Assembly: GCA_943846675.1 (NCBI GenBank)
Contig: OX044357.1
Coordinates: forward strand, 2,728,001-2,792,000
Direction: 5' to 3'
Source of the DNA: UBA987 sp002292105
GTDB lineage: Bacteria; Bacteroidota; Bacteroidia; NS11-12g; UBA9320
DNA length: 64,000 nucleotides
In this document: positions 1 to 8,097 of the stretch, in pieces
Numbering within the stretch: the stretch's first letter is position 1
How the letters are laid out: each line of letters begins with the position of its first letter
Position numbers and translations under genes: made by a program
The notes under the pieces: generated by a model
Told to the model about the DNA's origin: nothing
The model's input: the letters and a program-made list of their open reading frames with translations, nothing else
The model's database searches: none

Positions 1-92
1 ACCCTAGAAGAAGTTTATGTAAATAACGCTTAAACAATGTCGATTCTTAAGCGTAAAGATACAACTTTGAAAAAAGTTAAACAATACCAATA

Positions 93-503
93 ATGTCAAT
101 AACTTCTCGCATTCGATATGACGGCAGTTTGCGCACTACCGCAATACACCTGCCATCCAACAATCAAATCTCAACTGATGCCCCAAAAGACAATCACGGA
201 AACGGTGCGCTTTTCTCTCCCACAGATTTAGCGGCAACGTCTTTAGGAAGTTGTATGTTAACCGTTATGGGTATTGCAGCTCGAGACAGAGACATCCCAT
301 TTGAACATATTGAATGTTCTATAACCAAAATAATGGCGTCGGGACCAAGAAGAATATCGGAAATTCATGTCAGGATGGAAGTTGACCAGCAATGGACCAC
401 TGACCAAAAAGAAATAATGGAACGCGTTGCTGTCACCTGCCCGGTGGCAAACAGTTTAAATCCCTCAATAAAACAAAATGTGACCTTTAATTATTCGGAA
501 TAA
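93..503 (+). CDS. OsmC/Ohr-family peroxidase-like protein
   Basis: A 136-residue protein of the OsmC/Ohr family, cytoplasmic thiol enzymes that reduce organic hydroperoxides. The two family cysteines are visible: Cys54 in SLGSCMLTVMG and Cys116 in VTCPVANSL, each at the start of a helix as the fold requires, and the length fits the family. It lies alone at the left edge, followed tail-to-tail by a tiny lipoprotein gene on the other strand. The reducing partner is unknown; bacillithiol genes occur elsewhere in the window, but a link is only inference. OsmC and Ohr subtypes cannot be told apart safely by eye. Confidence 0.9.
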   Translation: MSITSRIRYDGSLRTTAIHLPSNNQISTDAPKDNHGNGALFSPTDLAATSLGSCMLTVMGIAARDRDIPFEHIECSITKIMASGPRRISEIHVRMEVDQQWTTDQKEIMERVAVTCPVANSLNPSIKQNVTFNYSE

Positions 504-505
504 TC

Positions 506-643
506 CTAATTGTTCTGGTGATAGTTCTGCTCTAGTTGTCCAAAGTTATTTGGGCAACCTTTATCCCCGCGACGTGAGCCACAAGAAGAAAGCAATCCAA
601 TCATCAACAATCCTACACAAACGATACTTAATGCCTTTTTCAT
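506..643 (-). CDS. Small lipoprotein, 45 residues
   Basis: A short reading frame that gene callers easily miss. It starts with ATG at 643 and ends with TAG at 506-508. The product begins MKKALSIVCVGLLMIGLLSS followed by Cys21, a good lipoprotein signal with a cleavage site before the cysteine. The mature peptide is only about 25 residues, starting CGSRRGDKGCPNNF, and contains a second cysteine in a GCPNN motif. It fills nearly the whole gap between osmC and the methyltransferase gene. Function unknown. Similar tiny lipoproteins with a basic stretch before GCP are, as far as I recall, frequent in Flavobacteriales; this was not checked. Confidence 0.65.
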   Translation of the reverse strand: MKKALSIVCVGLLMIGLLSSCGSRRGDKGCPNNFGQLEQNYHQNN

Positions 644-677
644 ATTATCCCTATTTTAGTGAACGCCTTTACATATA

Positions 678-1901
678 ATGACTAACGATTCACAACATGA
701 TATAGTGCAAAGTAATGAAATAATTGAGTTACTTGAAACACCCGAGGCACAACTATTTTTAAACAAATACATAAACGAACGACCTGAAAATCTGGCACTT
801 ACTCATTCAGGCAAGGTCAATTTCAACTTACCCAAACTTACCCAAATCTTACATTTGTATCAGAAAGCACAACAAAAATTGCCAGACTGGGTAACAAACC
901 GTTGTGCATTGAATTCAAAAAGTTACGCCCAAAGCTCGCATTGGGAAATAGCGAAATACAAATCGTCATTGTTTAGCGGAACGACTTTACTTGACTTAAC
1001 AGCAGGCCTCGGCGTTGATGCCACATATTTTGCAAAATCATTTAAACATGTAACCGCATTAGAGCGCGATTTAGAAACACACCAGTTTGCTAGATACAAT
1101 CAAAAAAAGTTAGACAGTAAGAACATCGAGTTCATACATGCCGATCTAGACAGTTTCCAATTTGAAACGTCCTACGACATGATTTATCTTGACCCAGATC
1201 GCAGGCCAGACGACTCTCGTATTTTAGGTGATTTCGAGTCTTATTCTCCGAATATAATTGAAGGCCATACAAAATGGCTTCAACATACAAATTGTTTGGT
1301 CATCAAGTTAAGCCCTATGGTCGACCTTTCTTTGCTTCAACGTACATTCCCTAATGCACGCGCTCTATATGTAATCGGTTACAAAAATGAAGTTAAAGAG
1401 GTCCTAATTCATTTGACCAATGAAGTGGTAGATAAAACAGAAATCGTTTCGATAAACATTACCAACTCAGAGGTATGGCGCTACAGTGGAGGATCCATCA
1501 CGCCAAAAAAAGCTACCAGGGGTCAAGAACCAATACTACTCGAACCTTCAAAACCACTCATAAAGTCTGGACTATCTAATCAGTATTGTGTGGCATTTGG
1601 GTTATCACCCATAAAAACAACGGGACTCTATTATATCAGTGATCAGCAAATCGAAAACTTTGATGGACGTCAGTTCAGAATTATTGAGCAATTAGATGCA
1701 TCCATTAAAGAGATTAAGAAGTCCTTAAAACGTCGCGGAATAAAAGCTATTGAAATCGCACAACGACATTTTCACGATGACGTACGCACCATTCGTGGCA
1801 AGCTCAAAATAAAAGAAGGCGGAAATTTATCCCTTCATTTCACTATTGATGATAACGGGAAATCTAAATGTTTTCTAACCGAACGAATTAAAGTGACTTA
1901 A
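678..1901 (+). CDS. PG_1098-type class I SAM-dependent methyltransferase
   Basis: A 407-residue protein with a Rossmann methyltransferase core. Motif I is LLDLTAGLGVDATYF (about 104-118), the acidic residue after strand 2 is in TALERD (about 127-131), and the likely active-site loop is YLDPDRRPDD (about 170-179). The N-terminal helical part and the C-terminal region (about 310-400, with KSLKRRGIKAIEIAQR) match the THUMP-like arrangement of the Porphyromonas PG_1098 family. An RNA substrate is often assumed for this family but not established here. The last 14 bases overlap tail-to-tail with hemD. Confidence 0.82.
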   Translation: MTNDSQHDIVQSNEIIELLETPEAQLFLNKYINERPENLALTHSGKVNFNLPKLTQILHLYQKAQQKLPDWVTNRCALNSKSYAQSSHWEIAKYKSSLFSGTTLLDLTAGLGVDATYFAKSFKHVTALERDLETHQFARYNQKKLDSKNIEFIHADLDSFQFETSYDMIYLDPDRRPDDSRILGDFESYSPNIIEGHTKWLQHTNCLVIKLSPMVDLSLLQRTFPNARALYVIGYKNEVKEVLIHLTNEVVDKTEIVSINITNSEVWRYSGGSITPKKATRGQEPILLEPSKPLIKSGLSNQYCVAFGLSPIKTTGLYYISDQQIENFDGRQFRIIEQLDASIKEIKKSLKRRGIKAIEIAQRHFHDDVRTIRGKLKIKEGGNLSLHFTIDDNGKSKCFLTERIKVT

Positions 1902-2625
1902 TGTAGGCCTCGATAGCCGCAGTCATAGACGGCGAATCTGGTGTCGGTGCAGGAATATTATTGGTCAGTTTAGCAGCCAAAATGGCCTTATTTGTTGATG
2001 CTCCCCAGCCTGCTATACGGGTATCGTTTTGCTCAAAGTCCGGGAAATTATCGAACAACGACTTTATATCGGCAGGACTAAAAAATGCGATTACATCATA
2101 AAACACATTTTCAAGATCACTTAAATCTGCGTTTACTGTTCGATACATAATCGCTTCAGTAAAATTGATTTCGTTTTCGGTTAAAAATGTAGGTATCGAT
2201 GGTTTTCGTATATCAGAACACACAAACAAATACTTTTCTTTGGGATGAGACTTAACCAACTTTAAAAATTCGGGTTCTCTTCCCTTACCGAAAAACATCT
2301 TACGTTTTCTTAAAACGGCATATTTCTGCGTGTACAATGATATTCCTTCATTGACACAGAAGTATTTCATCGTGTTTGGCACTTCAACTTTAAGCTCCTC
2401 AACACATCTAAAGAAATTATCTACTGCACTCCTAGAAGTCAATATAATAGCACTATGGTCAAGAATGTTCAATCGCTTTTTACGCAGCTCTTTGGCAGGA
2501 ACTGATTCCACTTGGATAAAAGGTCTAAAATCAAGTTTTAGCTTATACTTTTCGGCTAAAGCATGATATGCTGTCTTCTTATCCCCAGGATCTGGTTGGG
2601 ATACTAAAATACTTTTCACTTTCAA
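1888..2625 (-). CDS. hemD: Uroporphyrinogen-III synthase
   Basis: A 245-residue HemD-family protein that closes and inverts ring D of hydroxymethylbilane to give uroporphyrinogen III in tetrapyrrole synthesis. HemD is very divergent in sequence. The call rests on the N-terminal SILVSQPDPGD start, the two-lobed alpha/beta pattern, IILTSRSAVDNFF near residue 60, VIAFFSPADIKSLF near 175, and the C-terminal GASTNKAILAAKL and TPDSPSMTAAIEAYI. It is the last gene of a leftward operon, 12 bases after the DUF4271 gene, a pairing that is common in Bacteroidota. Confidence 0.85.
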   Translation of the reverse strand: MKVKSILVSQPDPGDKKTAYHALAEKYKLKLDFRPFIQVESVPAKELRKKRLNILDHSAIILTSRSAVDNFFRCVEELKVEVPNTMKYFCVNEGISLYTQKYAVLRKRKMFFGKGREPEFLKLVKSHPKEKYLFVCSDIRKPSIPTFLTENEINFTEAIMYRTVNADLSDLENVFYDVIAFFSPADIKSLFDNFPDFEQNDTRIAGWGASTNKAILAAKLTNNIPAPTPDSPSMTAAIEAYIKSL

Positions 2626-2637
2626 GATTCTTAACTC

Positions 2638-3480
2638 CTAAACACCTAAAGCGATTAATTTACCAATAATCAAAATGGGTGTTATTTCAAGGGCGCAAAG
2701 ATAGATAATTATATAAATTTTAGCGAATGGAAAGTACCTATAATAAATTGTCGCACATTTGATCAATCGCCAAATAATAAAAACGACCGACAATACCATC
2801 AAAATGATCGCAACTATTGCCTTTATAGACTCCACAGGCACGTAGTACCAAACAACAATAATCGGAAAGACAAGTAGGGTAAACGCATACAACATACTTG
2901 ACAAACCAATCACCATCAGTCTGGCCAGATTATCAGATTGAAGGACAATGCCAACCAAAAAATGCACACAGTATTTGACCGTATATACTAAGCAAATGAC
3001 AAGGAACAAGAGTAGAAAATAGGTAAACCCACCTTGGACATTTATGGGTAAGACAAAGGGTTGGGTTACAAATAGACCCAGCGCAATAATCAGTGCACTA
3101 ACAAATACTTGAAAGATAACCGTTGCGTTTACAGACGCCTCCTTGTCAATTTGTTCAAACAGATTAGAGATGTTAGAAAAGGAAGTGCGAAGCGATAAGT
3201 TATGTTGATTTAATGCCAGAGCTCTAATAAGTCCAACACACAATAAAATGACTACAGTCAAAATAAACACCCACGGATATTCAACCTTTCGACGTTCTTC
3301 GAACACAGGCGGAACTACATCCAAATAATCTAAGTTTTGACTTGACTCTATTAGCTCTTCCTCGACTACCTCAATTTGCTCAATACTATCACTGGTTTGA
3401 CCTAAAGCGGTAGGAAATTGAAACAACCCGAACACAAAGAACCATACTAAAAATGTATATCGTTTGTTCCATTGGTGCAT
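2638..3480 (-). CDS. DUF4271 integral membrane protein
   Basis: A 280-residue membrane protein of the uncharacterised Bacteroidota family DUF4271. A cleavable-looking hydrophobic start (LVWFFVFGLFQFPTALGQ) is followed by an acidic stretch to about residue 65. Then come about six or seven hydrophobic segments, for example at 70-90, 122-140, 150-172, 190-215, 220-240 and 255-278. Its steady neighbour in the phylum is hemD, directly downstream here, which hints at a role near haem or tetrapyrrole synthesis; no function is known. A perfect promoter box (TATTTTTG) ends 4 bases before the ATG, inside the 13-base gap after bshA. Confidence 0.8.
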   Translation of the reverse strand: MHQWNKRYTFLVWFFVFGLFQFPTALGQTSDSIEQIEVVEEELIESSQNLDYLDVVPPVFEERRKVEYPWVFILTVVILLCVGLIRALALNQHNLSLRTSFSNISNLFEQIDKEASVNATVIFQVFVSALIIALGLFVTQPFVLPINVQGGFTYFLLLFLVICLVYTVKYCVHFLVGIVLQSDNLARLMVIGLSSMLYAFTLLVFPIIVVWYYVPVESIKAIVAIILMVLSVVFIIWRLIKCATIYYRYFPFAKIYIIIYLCALEITPILIIGKLIALGV

Positions 3481-3484
3481 GGCG

Positions 3485-3492
3485 CAAAAATA
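3485..3492 (-). promoter_or_regulatory. Promoter -7 box TATTTTTG before DUF4271
   Basis: Perfect match to TAnnTTTG on the minus strand, separated by 4 bases (GCGC on that strand runs into the start region) from the ATG at 3480. If used, transcription would begin at or next to the start codon. It lies in the bshA-DUF4271 gap, so it may be an internal operon promoter or a chance match. Confidence 0.4.
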
Positions 3493-3493
3493 G

Positions 3494-4636
3494 CTAAACT
3501 ACAGTCTGCAAATGCTTCTCAATAACTTCTTCGTAGTACGCTTCGTAAATCGGACTTACAGAATCGATGTCGTAAGTCTTGGCGTGATTAACCGCATTTT
3601 CTTTGAACTTGTGCAACACCTCATCCGACTGCAACACCTCAATTCCTCGCTTAGCCATTGTCTCAACATCACCAACATCACAAGTAAAGCCAGTAACCCC
3701 ATCTATATTTACCTCAGGCAGCCCACCTGTGTTACTTGATATCACAGGAACTTGGCATGCCATGGCTTCAAGTGCAGCTAAGCCAAAACTTTCCGTTTCA
3801 GAAGGCATTAAAAATAAATCGCCTACCGATAAAATCTCTTCAACAGCATCTTGTTTGCCTAAGAAGGTAATCTTATCGCACATGTTGGAGTTTCGACATT
3901 CACGTTCCAAGCGCACTCGTTCAGGACCATCGCCCACCATTAATAAACGAGCTGGTAATTGTTGTTGAATCAAACGAAAAACGCTCAGTACGTCATCTAC
4001 ACGTTTTACCTTTCTAAAATTCGAAGTATGGATAACGATTCGCTCCTTGTTTGGTGCAATCGCTAACTTAAAATGCTCTTTGGGTTGACGTTGAAATCTG
4101 CCAAAATAAACGAAATTTGGGATTACGCGAATTTCCTTTTCAAATTGGAATATATTCTTTGTATCCGTTTTCAAACTTTCAGATACCGCTGTTACTCCAT
4201 CCGATTGATTTAAAGAATAATGGATCACAGGTCCATATGTCGCATCTTTACCAACCAAAGTGATGTCTGTACCGTGAAGTGTAGTAATGATGGGTATTTG
4301 AACGCCTTCTTCTCGCAAAACATATTTTGCCATCACAGCTGCCGCAGCATGAGGAATTGCATAATGGACATGTAAGATGTCTAAGTCCGCAGACTTTACA
4401 ATTTCGACAATTTTACTTGATAAGGCAATCTCATACGGAGGATATTTAAACAAGGGATATTCAGACACATTAACCTCGTGATAGAACAGATTCTCTGCGA
4501 AAAAATCTAAGCGTGCAGGTTGATCGTAACTGATAAAATGGACTTTATGTCCTTTTGCACCCATTGATTTTCCTAATTCCGTCGCTACAACCCCGCTTCC
4601 CCCATAAGTCGGGTAACAAATGATACCAATATTCAT
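3494..4636 (-). CDS. bshA: N-acetyl-alpha-D-glucosaminyl L-malate synthase BshA
   Basis: A 380-residue GT4 glycosyltransferase that joins GlcNAc from UDP-GlcNAc to L-malate, the first step of bacillithiol synthesis. The BshA signature is clear: MNIGIICYPTYGGSGVVATE at the start, then HFISYDQPARLDFF, HVHYAIPHAAAA, TTLHGTDITLVG and, in the donor domain, HTSNFRKVKR and MPSETESFGLAALEAMAC. The pathway needs bshB1, found at 37.5 kb in this window, and bshC, not seen here. The gene sits 9 bases after a methionine-synthase fragment gene in the same leftward operon, so thiol and methyl metabolism may be co-transcribed. Confidence 0.95.
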   Translation of the reverse strand: MNIGIICYPTYGGSGVVATELGKSMGAKGHKVHFISYDQPARLDFFAENLFYHEVNVSEYPLFKYPPYEIALSSKIVEIVKSADLDILHVHYAIPHAAAAVMAKYVLREEGVQIPIITTLHGTDITLVGKDATYGPVIHYSLNQSDGVTAVSESLKTDTKNIFQFEKEIRVIPNFVYFGRFQRQPKEHFKLAIAPNKERIVIHTSNFRKVKRVDDVLSVFRLIQQQLPARLLMVGDGPERVRLERECRNSNMCDKITFLGKQDAVEEILSVGDLFLMPSETESFGLAALEAMACQVPVISSNTGGLPEVNIDGVTGFTCDVGDVETMAKRGIEVLQSDEVLHKFKENAVNHAKTYDIDSVSPIYEAYYEEVIEKHLQTVV

Positions 4637-4645
4637 GTAATAATT

Positions 4646-5665
4646 TTATTCATTTACCAGCGCTTCTTGCAAACGCCTAGGTTCAAATTTTGTCGCCTCA
4701 ATAGCGATTGCTTTTATATGCTCAGGCGTTGTACCGCAGCATCCACCAACTATGTTAACCAAACCACTTTCAGCAAACTCTCCCACAACCTTTGCCATGT
4801 ATTCCGGACTCTCATCATACTCGCCCATCTCGTTGGGTAGTCCAGCATTTGGATGAGAACTGACAGCACAAGACGCTACATCACTTAAGTTCTTTAAGAA
4901 TGGCCTCATGAGCTCGGCTCCCAAAGCACAATTTAATCCAACACTTACGGGGTCCGCGTGTGCAACTGAATTCCAAAATGCCTCAACTGTTTGGCCACTT
5001 AAAGTACGTCCACTATTGTCTGTAATCGTACCAGAAATCATTATCGGAATATCAATGCCACGTTCGTCACCAATTTCAAGAATGGCATAAATAGCAGCTT
5101 TACAATTTAATGTATCTGTAATGGTTTCGATTAGCAATAAATCAGCTCCTCCATCAAGTAAGCCCTCAGCTTGTTCTTTAAACGCTAGATGCAAATCATC
5201 AAAAGTGATTGCACGAAAACCTGGATTGGATACATCCGGCGACATAGATGCCAGTTTAGTGGTTGGTCCTAATGAACCTGCCACGTATCTCGGTTTATCC
5301 GGTGTTTGCTTAGAGAACTCATCTGCGGCTGCTCGAGCAATCTGCGCACCGGTTTTATTCATTTCATACGACAAAGCTTCCATGTGGTAGTCTGCCATAG
5401 ACACCCGATTGGCGTTAAATGTATTTGTCTCGATGATGTCTGCACCAGCAGCAAGAAACTGCTCATGAATTCCTCGGATAATTGCTGGTTGTGTGATATT
5501 AAGTAGATCGTTATTACCTTTAATAGCGTAATCATAATGTGCAAAACGATCACCACGGTAGTCATTTTCAGTCAGTTTATGACCCTGAATCATCGTACCC
5601 ATTGCTCCATCTAGGATGTGAATACGCGATTGAAATAGTCGAAAAAACTCTTGCTTAGATGCCAT
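4646..5665 (-). CDS. Stand-alone homocysteine methyltransferase domain of MetH
   Basis: A 339-residue protein equal to the homocysteine-binding N-terminal module of cobalamin-dependent methionine synthase. It starts with HILDGAMGTMIQ and has the zinc ligands Cys246 (GLNCALGA) and Cys309/Cys310 (GGCCGTTPEH). The folate, cobalamin and reactivation domains of MetH are absent. Splitting of MetH into two genes is known in flavobacteria, where the second part usually follows directly; here bshA follows instead. It therefore either works with a partner encoded elsewhere or uses another methyl donor. A promoter box ends 4 bases before its ATG. Confidence 0.88.
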   Translation of the reverse strand: MASKQEFFRLFQSRIHILDGAMGTMIQGHKLTENDYRGDRFAHYDYAIKGNNDLLNITQPAIIRGIHEQFLAAGADIIETNTFNANRVSMADYHMEALSYEMNKTGAQIARAAADEFSKQTPDKPRYVAGSLGPTTKLASMSPDVSNPGFRAITFDDLHLAFKEQAEGLLDGGADLLLIETITDTLNCKAAIYAILEIGDERGIDIPIMISGTITDNSGRTLSGQTVEAFWNSVAHADPVSVGLNCALGAELMRPFLKNLSDVASCAVSSHPNAGLPNEMGEYDESPEYMAKVVGEFAESGLVNIVGGCCGTTPEHIKAIAIEATKFEPRRLQEALVNE

Positions 5666-5669
5666 GTCA

Positions 5670-5677
5670 CAAATGTA
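5670..5677 (-). promoter_or_regulatory. Promoter -7 box TACATTTG of the metH-N operon
   Basis: Perfect TAnnTTTG on the minus strand, exactly 4 bases before the ATG at 5665. It is the likely start of the operon metH-N, bshA, DUF4271, hemD and predicts a leaderless mRNA. Confidence 0.55.
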
Positions 5678-5746
5678 AATCGTAAAACCAGTAAAACGCG
5701 GTTTTACTTATATAACAATTAAGGCGATTAAAGTTTTGACAAAACT

Positions 5747-6361
5747 TTAATCATTGTACACCCAAAGCAAAATTGATTGCTTCGAATGATCTAGATAATC
5801 ACAAATTTTCTCAAGAAACTCAGGCGACAATGTTGGGCATCCTTCACTTCTACAGATACCCACAACGGATTCGGAATTTGGCACGCACGAATGGGCATGC
5901 AATACAACGAAGCGGTCAAAAGCATTTGAATTCGTAGCCTCTAAACCATACAACTTATAGGCAGTCCCAAAACTTCCATTGTACTTATACCCAACCTTGT
6001 ATTTCCCTAACGACGTACAGTTGCTCCCAATTTCGTTGCTAAAACTAGGCACCCTTGACGCATAACTTTGACAATGACCATGTGCTACTAGTCCGGCATG
6101 CAAAACACTATCTTTATTTAGGTCTACGACAAAAAACCGCTTTTTCCCAGATCGCAGATTCATATCAGAAAAGAATGCAATGCTTTCATTAAATCCATTC
6201 TGCTGGCAATACGCTTTGGCATCTTTTAATTTATTCGCATTAACACTGTACGGATTTTCTACTTCTCGTTTTTGTTCCTCTTTAACCTTAGGTTGATGAG
6301 GCGTTTGGCAAGCCATAAAGGCCACAATAGCTGTAAAAAATATAAGACGTATCAAGGACAT
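5747..6361 (-). CDS. L,D-transpeptidase-like lipoprotein (YkuD_2 type)
   Basis: A 204-residue murein L,D-transpeptidase-like protein of the YkuD_2 type. The start LIRLIFFTAIVAFMAC gives a lipobox with Cys18, so it is probably anchored in a membrane facing the periplasm. The catalytic part runs from about residue 75 (KKRFFVVDLNKDSVLHAGLV) to the C-terminus, with the histidines of VVLHAHSC (about 153-159) and nucleophile Cys175 in RSEGCPTLSPEF. The family cross-links or trims peptidoglycan stem peptides. It is shorter than many family members. No neighbour suggests a special role. Confidence 0.82.
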   Translation of the reverse strand: MSLIRLIFFTAIVAFMACQTPHQPKVKEEQKREVENPYSVNANKLKDAKAYCQQNGFNESIAFFSDMNLRSGKKRFFVVDLNKDSVLHAGLVAHGHCQSYASRVPSFSNEIGSNCTSLGKYKVGYKYNGSFGTAYKLYGLEATNSNAFDRFVVLHAHSCVPNSESVVGICRSEGCPTLSPEFLEKICDYLDHSKQSILLWVYND

Positions 6362-6408
6362 TAACTATTTAACACCTTGACATTGATATTTAGTATGACC
6401 TTAAGTCT

Positions 6409-6828
6409 TTATCTGAGCACCATTTTGTAATGCATGATTCCAGCCTCTTCAAATTGCTCTCCCTCAGGAACGAAACCGAATCGATTGTACAGATTGCAAG
6501 CGGTTATTTGGGAATGCAGATAAACGTTGTCTTTGTCTGGTAAGTCTTCCAATACAGCGGCGACAATTGCCCCTCCGATGCCTTGGTTTCTATTTTCTTT
6601 CAATACAGCAAAGCGCTCCAACTTAATCCCATTTGGGGTCCTTCTCCACCGTGCGGTACCCACCGACACGTCATTAACTTTTGCAACAAAATGGACCGAT
6701 GTTTCCTCAAACTCGTCATACTCTAAAGCAGGATCTACTTCTTGCTCTTCAACAAAAACCGTTTGGCGAATAGCGAAAATGGCATCAAACTGTTTCCCAC
6801 TCTCTACTTTTTCAACTTGTACATCCAT
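6409..6828 (-). CDS. GNAT-family N-acetyltransferase
   Basis: A 139-residue protein with the GNAT fold. AIRQTVFVEEQEVDP lies near residue 20. Motif A for acetyl-CoA binding is FAVLKENRNQGIGGAIVAA at about residues 73-91, with the pyrophosphate loop NQGIGG. The C-terminal strand NRFGFVPEGEQFEEAGIMHY is typical of the ElaA/YjcF-like branch. The acceptor is unknown. It follows no clear promoter box and is 47 bases from the L,D-transpeptidase gene on the same strand, so the two may share a transcript. Confidence 0.85.
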   Translation of the reverse strand: MDVQVEKVESGKQFDAIFAIRQTVFVEEQEVDPALEYDEFEETSVHFVAKVNDVSVGTARWRRTPNGIKLERFAVLKENRNQGIGGAIVAAVLEDLPDKDNVYLHSQITACNLYNRFGFVPEGEQFEEAGIMHYKMVLR

Positions 6829-6951
6829 CTTTACAATTTGCTTTGACTAAAATTTAAGATTCATTTCAAAAATAACCCGATTTGATATTATTCGTTCACC
6901 TTTCCTTCGACATTCCCAAGCTGAGGTAGGCAAATTGTTTTAAAAAAAAAC

Positions 6952-6959
6952 TAATTTTG
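6952..6959 (+). promoter_or_regulatory. Promoter -7 box TAATTTTG before the aldolase
   Basis: Perfect TAnnTTTG. A TTG lies upstream at 6935-6937, closer than the usual spacing. Its position rules out the possible TTG start at 6957, which would overlap the box, and supports the ATG at 6996. Confidence 0.6.
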
Positions 6960-6995
6960 CCGACCTTAAAAAGAACGCAACAAAGACAATATAAC

Positions 6996-8051
6996 ATGAG
7001 TAATTCTGCTATCGAACAACTATTGGGAAGTGAATCTGAGTATTTACTAAATCACGAATCAAAAACGATTTCAAAAGACAGTTTACATTTACCAGGTCCT
7101 GACCATATTGACCGTGTTTGGGGGATTTCAAACCGAAACCCACAGGTATTACGAAGCCTAAATCAATTGATCAATAATGGTCGTTTAGGAGGATCAGGCT
7201 ATGTATCTATCTTACCTGTAGATCAAGGTATTGAGCACTCTGCTGGAGCTAGCTTTGCACCAAACCCTGCGTATTTCGATCCAGAAAACATTGTTAAACT
7301 TGCTATTGAAGGTGGTTGTAACGGTGTTGCTTCAACGTTCGGCGTATTGGCAAGTATGTCAAGAAAATATGCCCACAGAATTCCATTTATTGTTAAGCTT
7401 AACCATAATGAGTTACTCTCCTACCCGTCTACCTACAACCAAATTATGTTTGGAAGCGTGGATGAGGCATGGAATTTAGGTGCTACTGCTGTAGGCGCAA
7501 CTATCTATTTTGGATCAGAAGGTTCAGAAAGACAAATCATTGAGGTTGCAGAAGCATTTGAACGAGCACATGAATTAGGCATGGCGACTATATTATGGTG
7601 CTACACGCGAAATTCAGGGTTCAAAAAAGACGGAGTTGATTACCACGTGTCTTCTGACTTAACGTCTCAAGCAAACCACTTGGGTGTTACCATTCAAGCA
7701 GACATCATCAAACAGAAATTACCTGAGAACAATGGTGGGTACACAGCCATCGGATTTGGCAAAACACACGACAAAGTATACACTGAGTTGAGTTCTGACC
7801 ACCCTATCGACCTTTGCCGTTACCAAGTTGCCAACTGCTACATGGGACGCGCTGGTCTTATTAACTCTGGAGGAGCATCAGGAAGCCACGATATGTCTGA
7901 CGCTGTAAAAACAGCAGTCATCAATAAAAGAGCCGGGGGATGTGGTTTAATCTTAGGTCGTAAAGCATTCCAACGCCCAATGAATGAGGGTATTGAACTT
8001 CTAAACAAGGTGCAAGACGTTTATTTGGATAAAGGGGTTACCATTGCATAA
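6996..8051 (+). CDS. Class I fructose-bisphosphate aldolase
   Basis: A 351-residue DhnA/FbaB-type class I aldolase, a Schiff-base enzyme that splits fructose 1,6-bisphosphate in glycolysis or joins the trioses in gluconeogenesis. Family features are SILPVDQGIEHSAG, HRIPFIVKLNHNELL with the Schiff-base lysine region, ATAVGATIYFGSEGS, and the phosphate-binding SGGASGSHD plus GGCGLILGRKAFQRP near the end. I chose ATG 6996 (MSNSAIEQLLG); the frame is open to a TTG at 6957, but that lies inside the promoter box. A short hairpin separates it from accD. Confidence 0.92.
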   Translation: MSNSAIEQLLGSESEYLLNHESKTISKDSLHLPGPDHIDRVWGISNRNPQVLRSLNQLINNGRLGGSGYVSILPVDQGIEHSAGASFAPNPAYFDPENIVKLAIEGGCNGVASTFGVLASMSRKYAHRIPFIVKLNHNELLSYPSTYNQIMFGSVDEAWNLGATAVGATIYFGSEGSERQIIEVAEAFERAHELGMATILWCYTRNSGFKKDGVDYHVSSDLTSQANHLGVTIQADIIKQKLPENNGGYTAIGFGKTHDKVYTELSSDHPIDLCRYQVANCYMGRAGLINSGGASGSHDMSDAVKTAVINKRAGGCGLILGRKAFQRPMNEGIELLNKVQDVYLDKGVTIA

Positions 8052-8058
8052 ACCTTGT

Positions 8059-8075
8059 CACGACAACTTCGTGAT
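8059..8075 (+). terminator. Weak hairpin between aldolase and accD
   Basis: TCACGA and TCGTGA form a perfect 6-bp stem with loop CAACT, followed by an AT-rich stretch instead of a clean T run. It may reduce read-through into accD, which has its own promoter box right after it. Confidence 0.35.
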
Positions 8076-8083
8076 ATTTATTT

Positions 8084-8091
8084 AAATTTGA
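8084..8091 (+). promoter_or_regulatory. Promoter -7 box TAAATTTG before accD
   Basis: Perfect TAnnTTTG ending 6 bases before the accD ATG at 8098, so any leader would be at most a few bases long. Confidence 0.5.
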
Positions 8092-8097
8092 TTTAAT

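Noticed and set aside
1..92. Promoter for the OsmC-like gene in TACAACTTTG
   Set aside because: The TA and TTTG parts are four bases apart instead of two, so it does not match the box.
5747..6361. Possible link of the L,D-transpeptidase-like gene to toxin export or defence
   Set aside because: Its neighbours are ordinary metabolic genes and nothing besides its fold suggests this.
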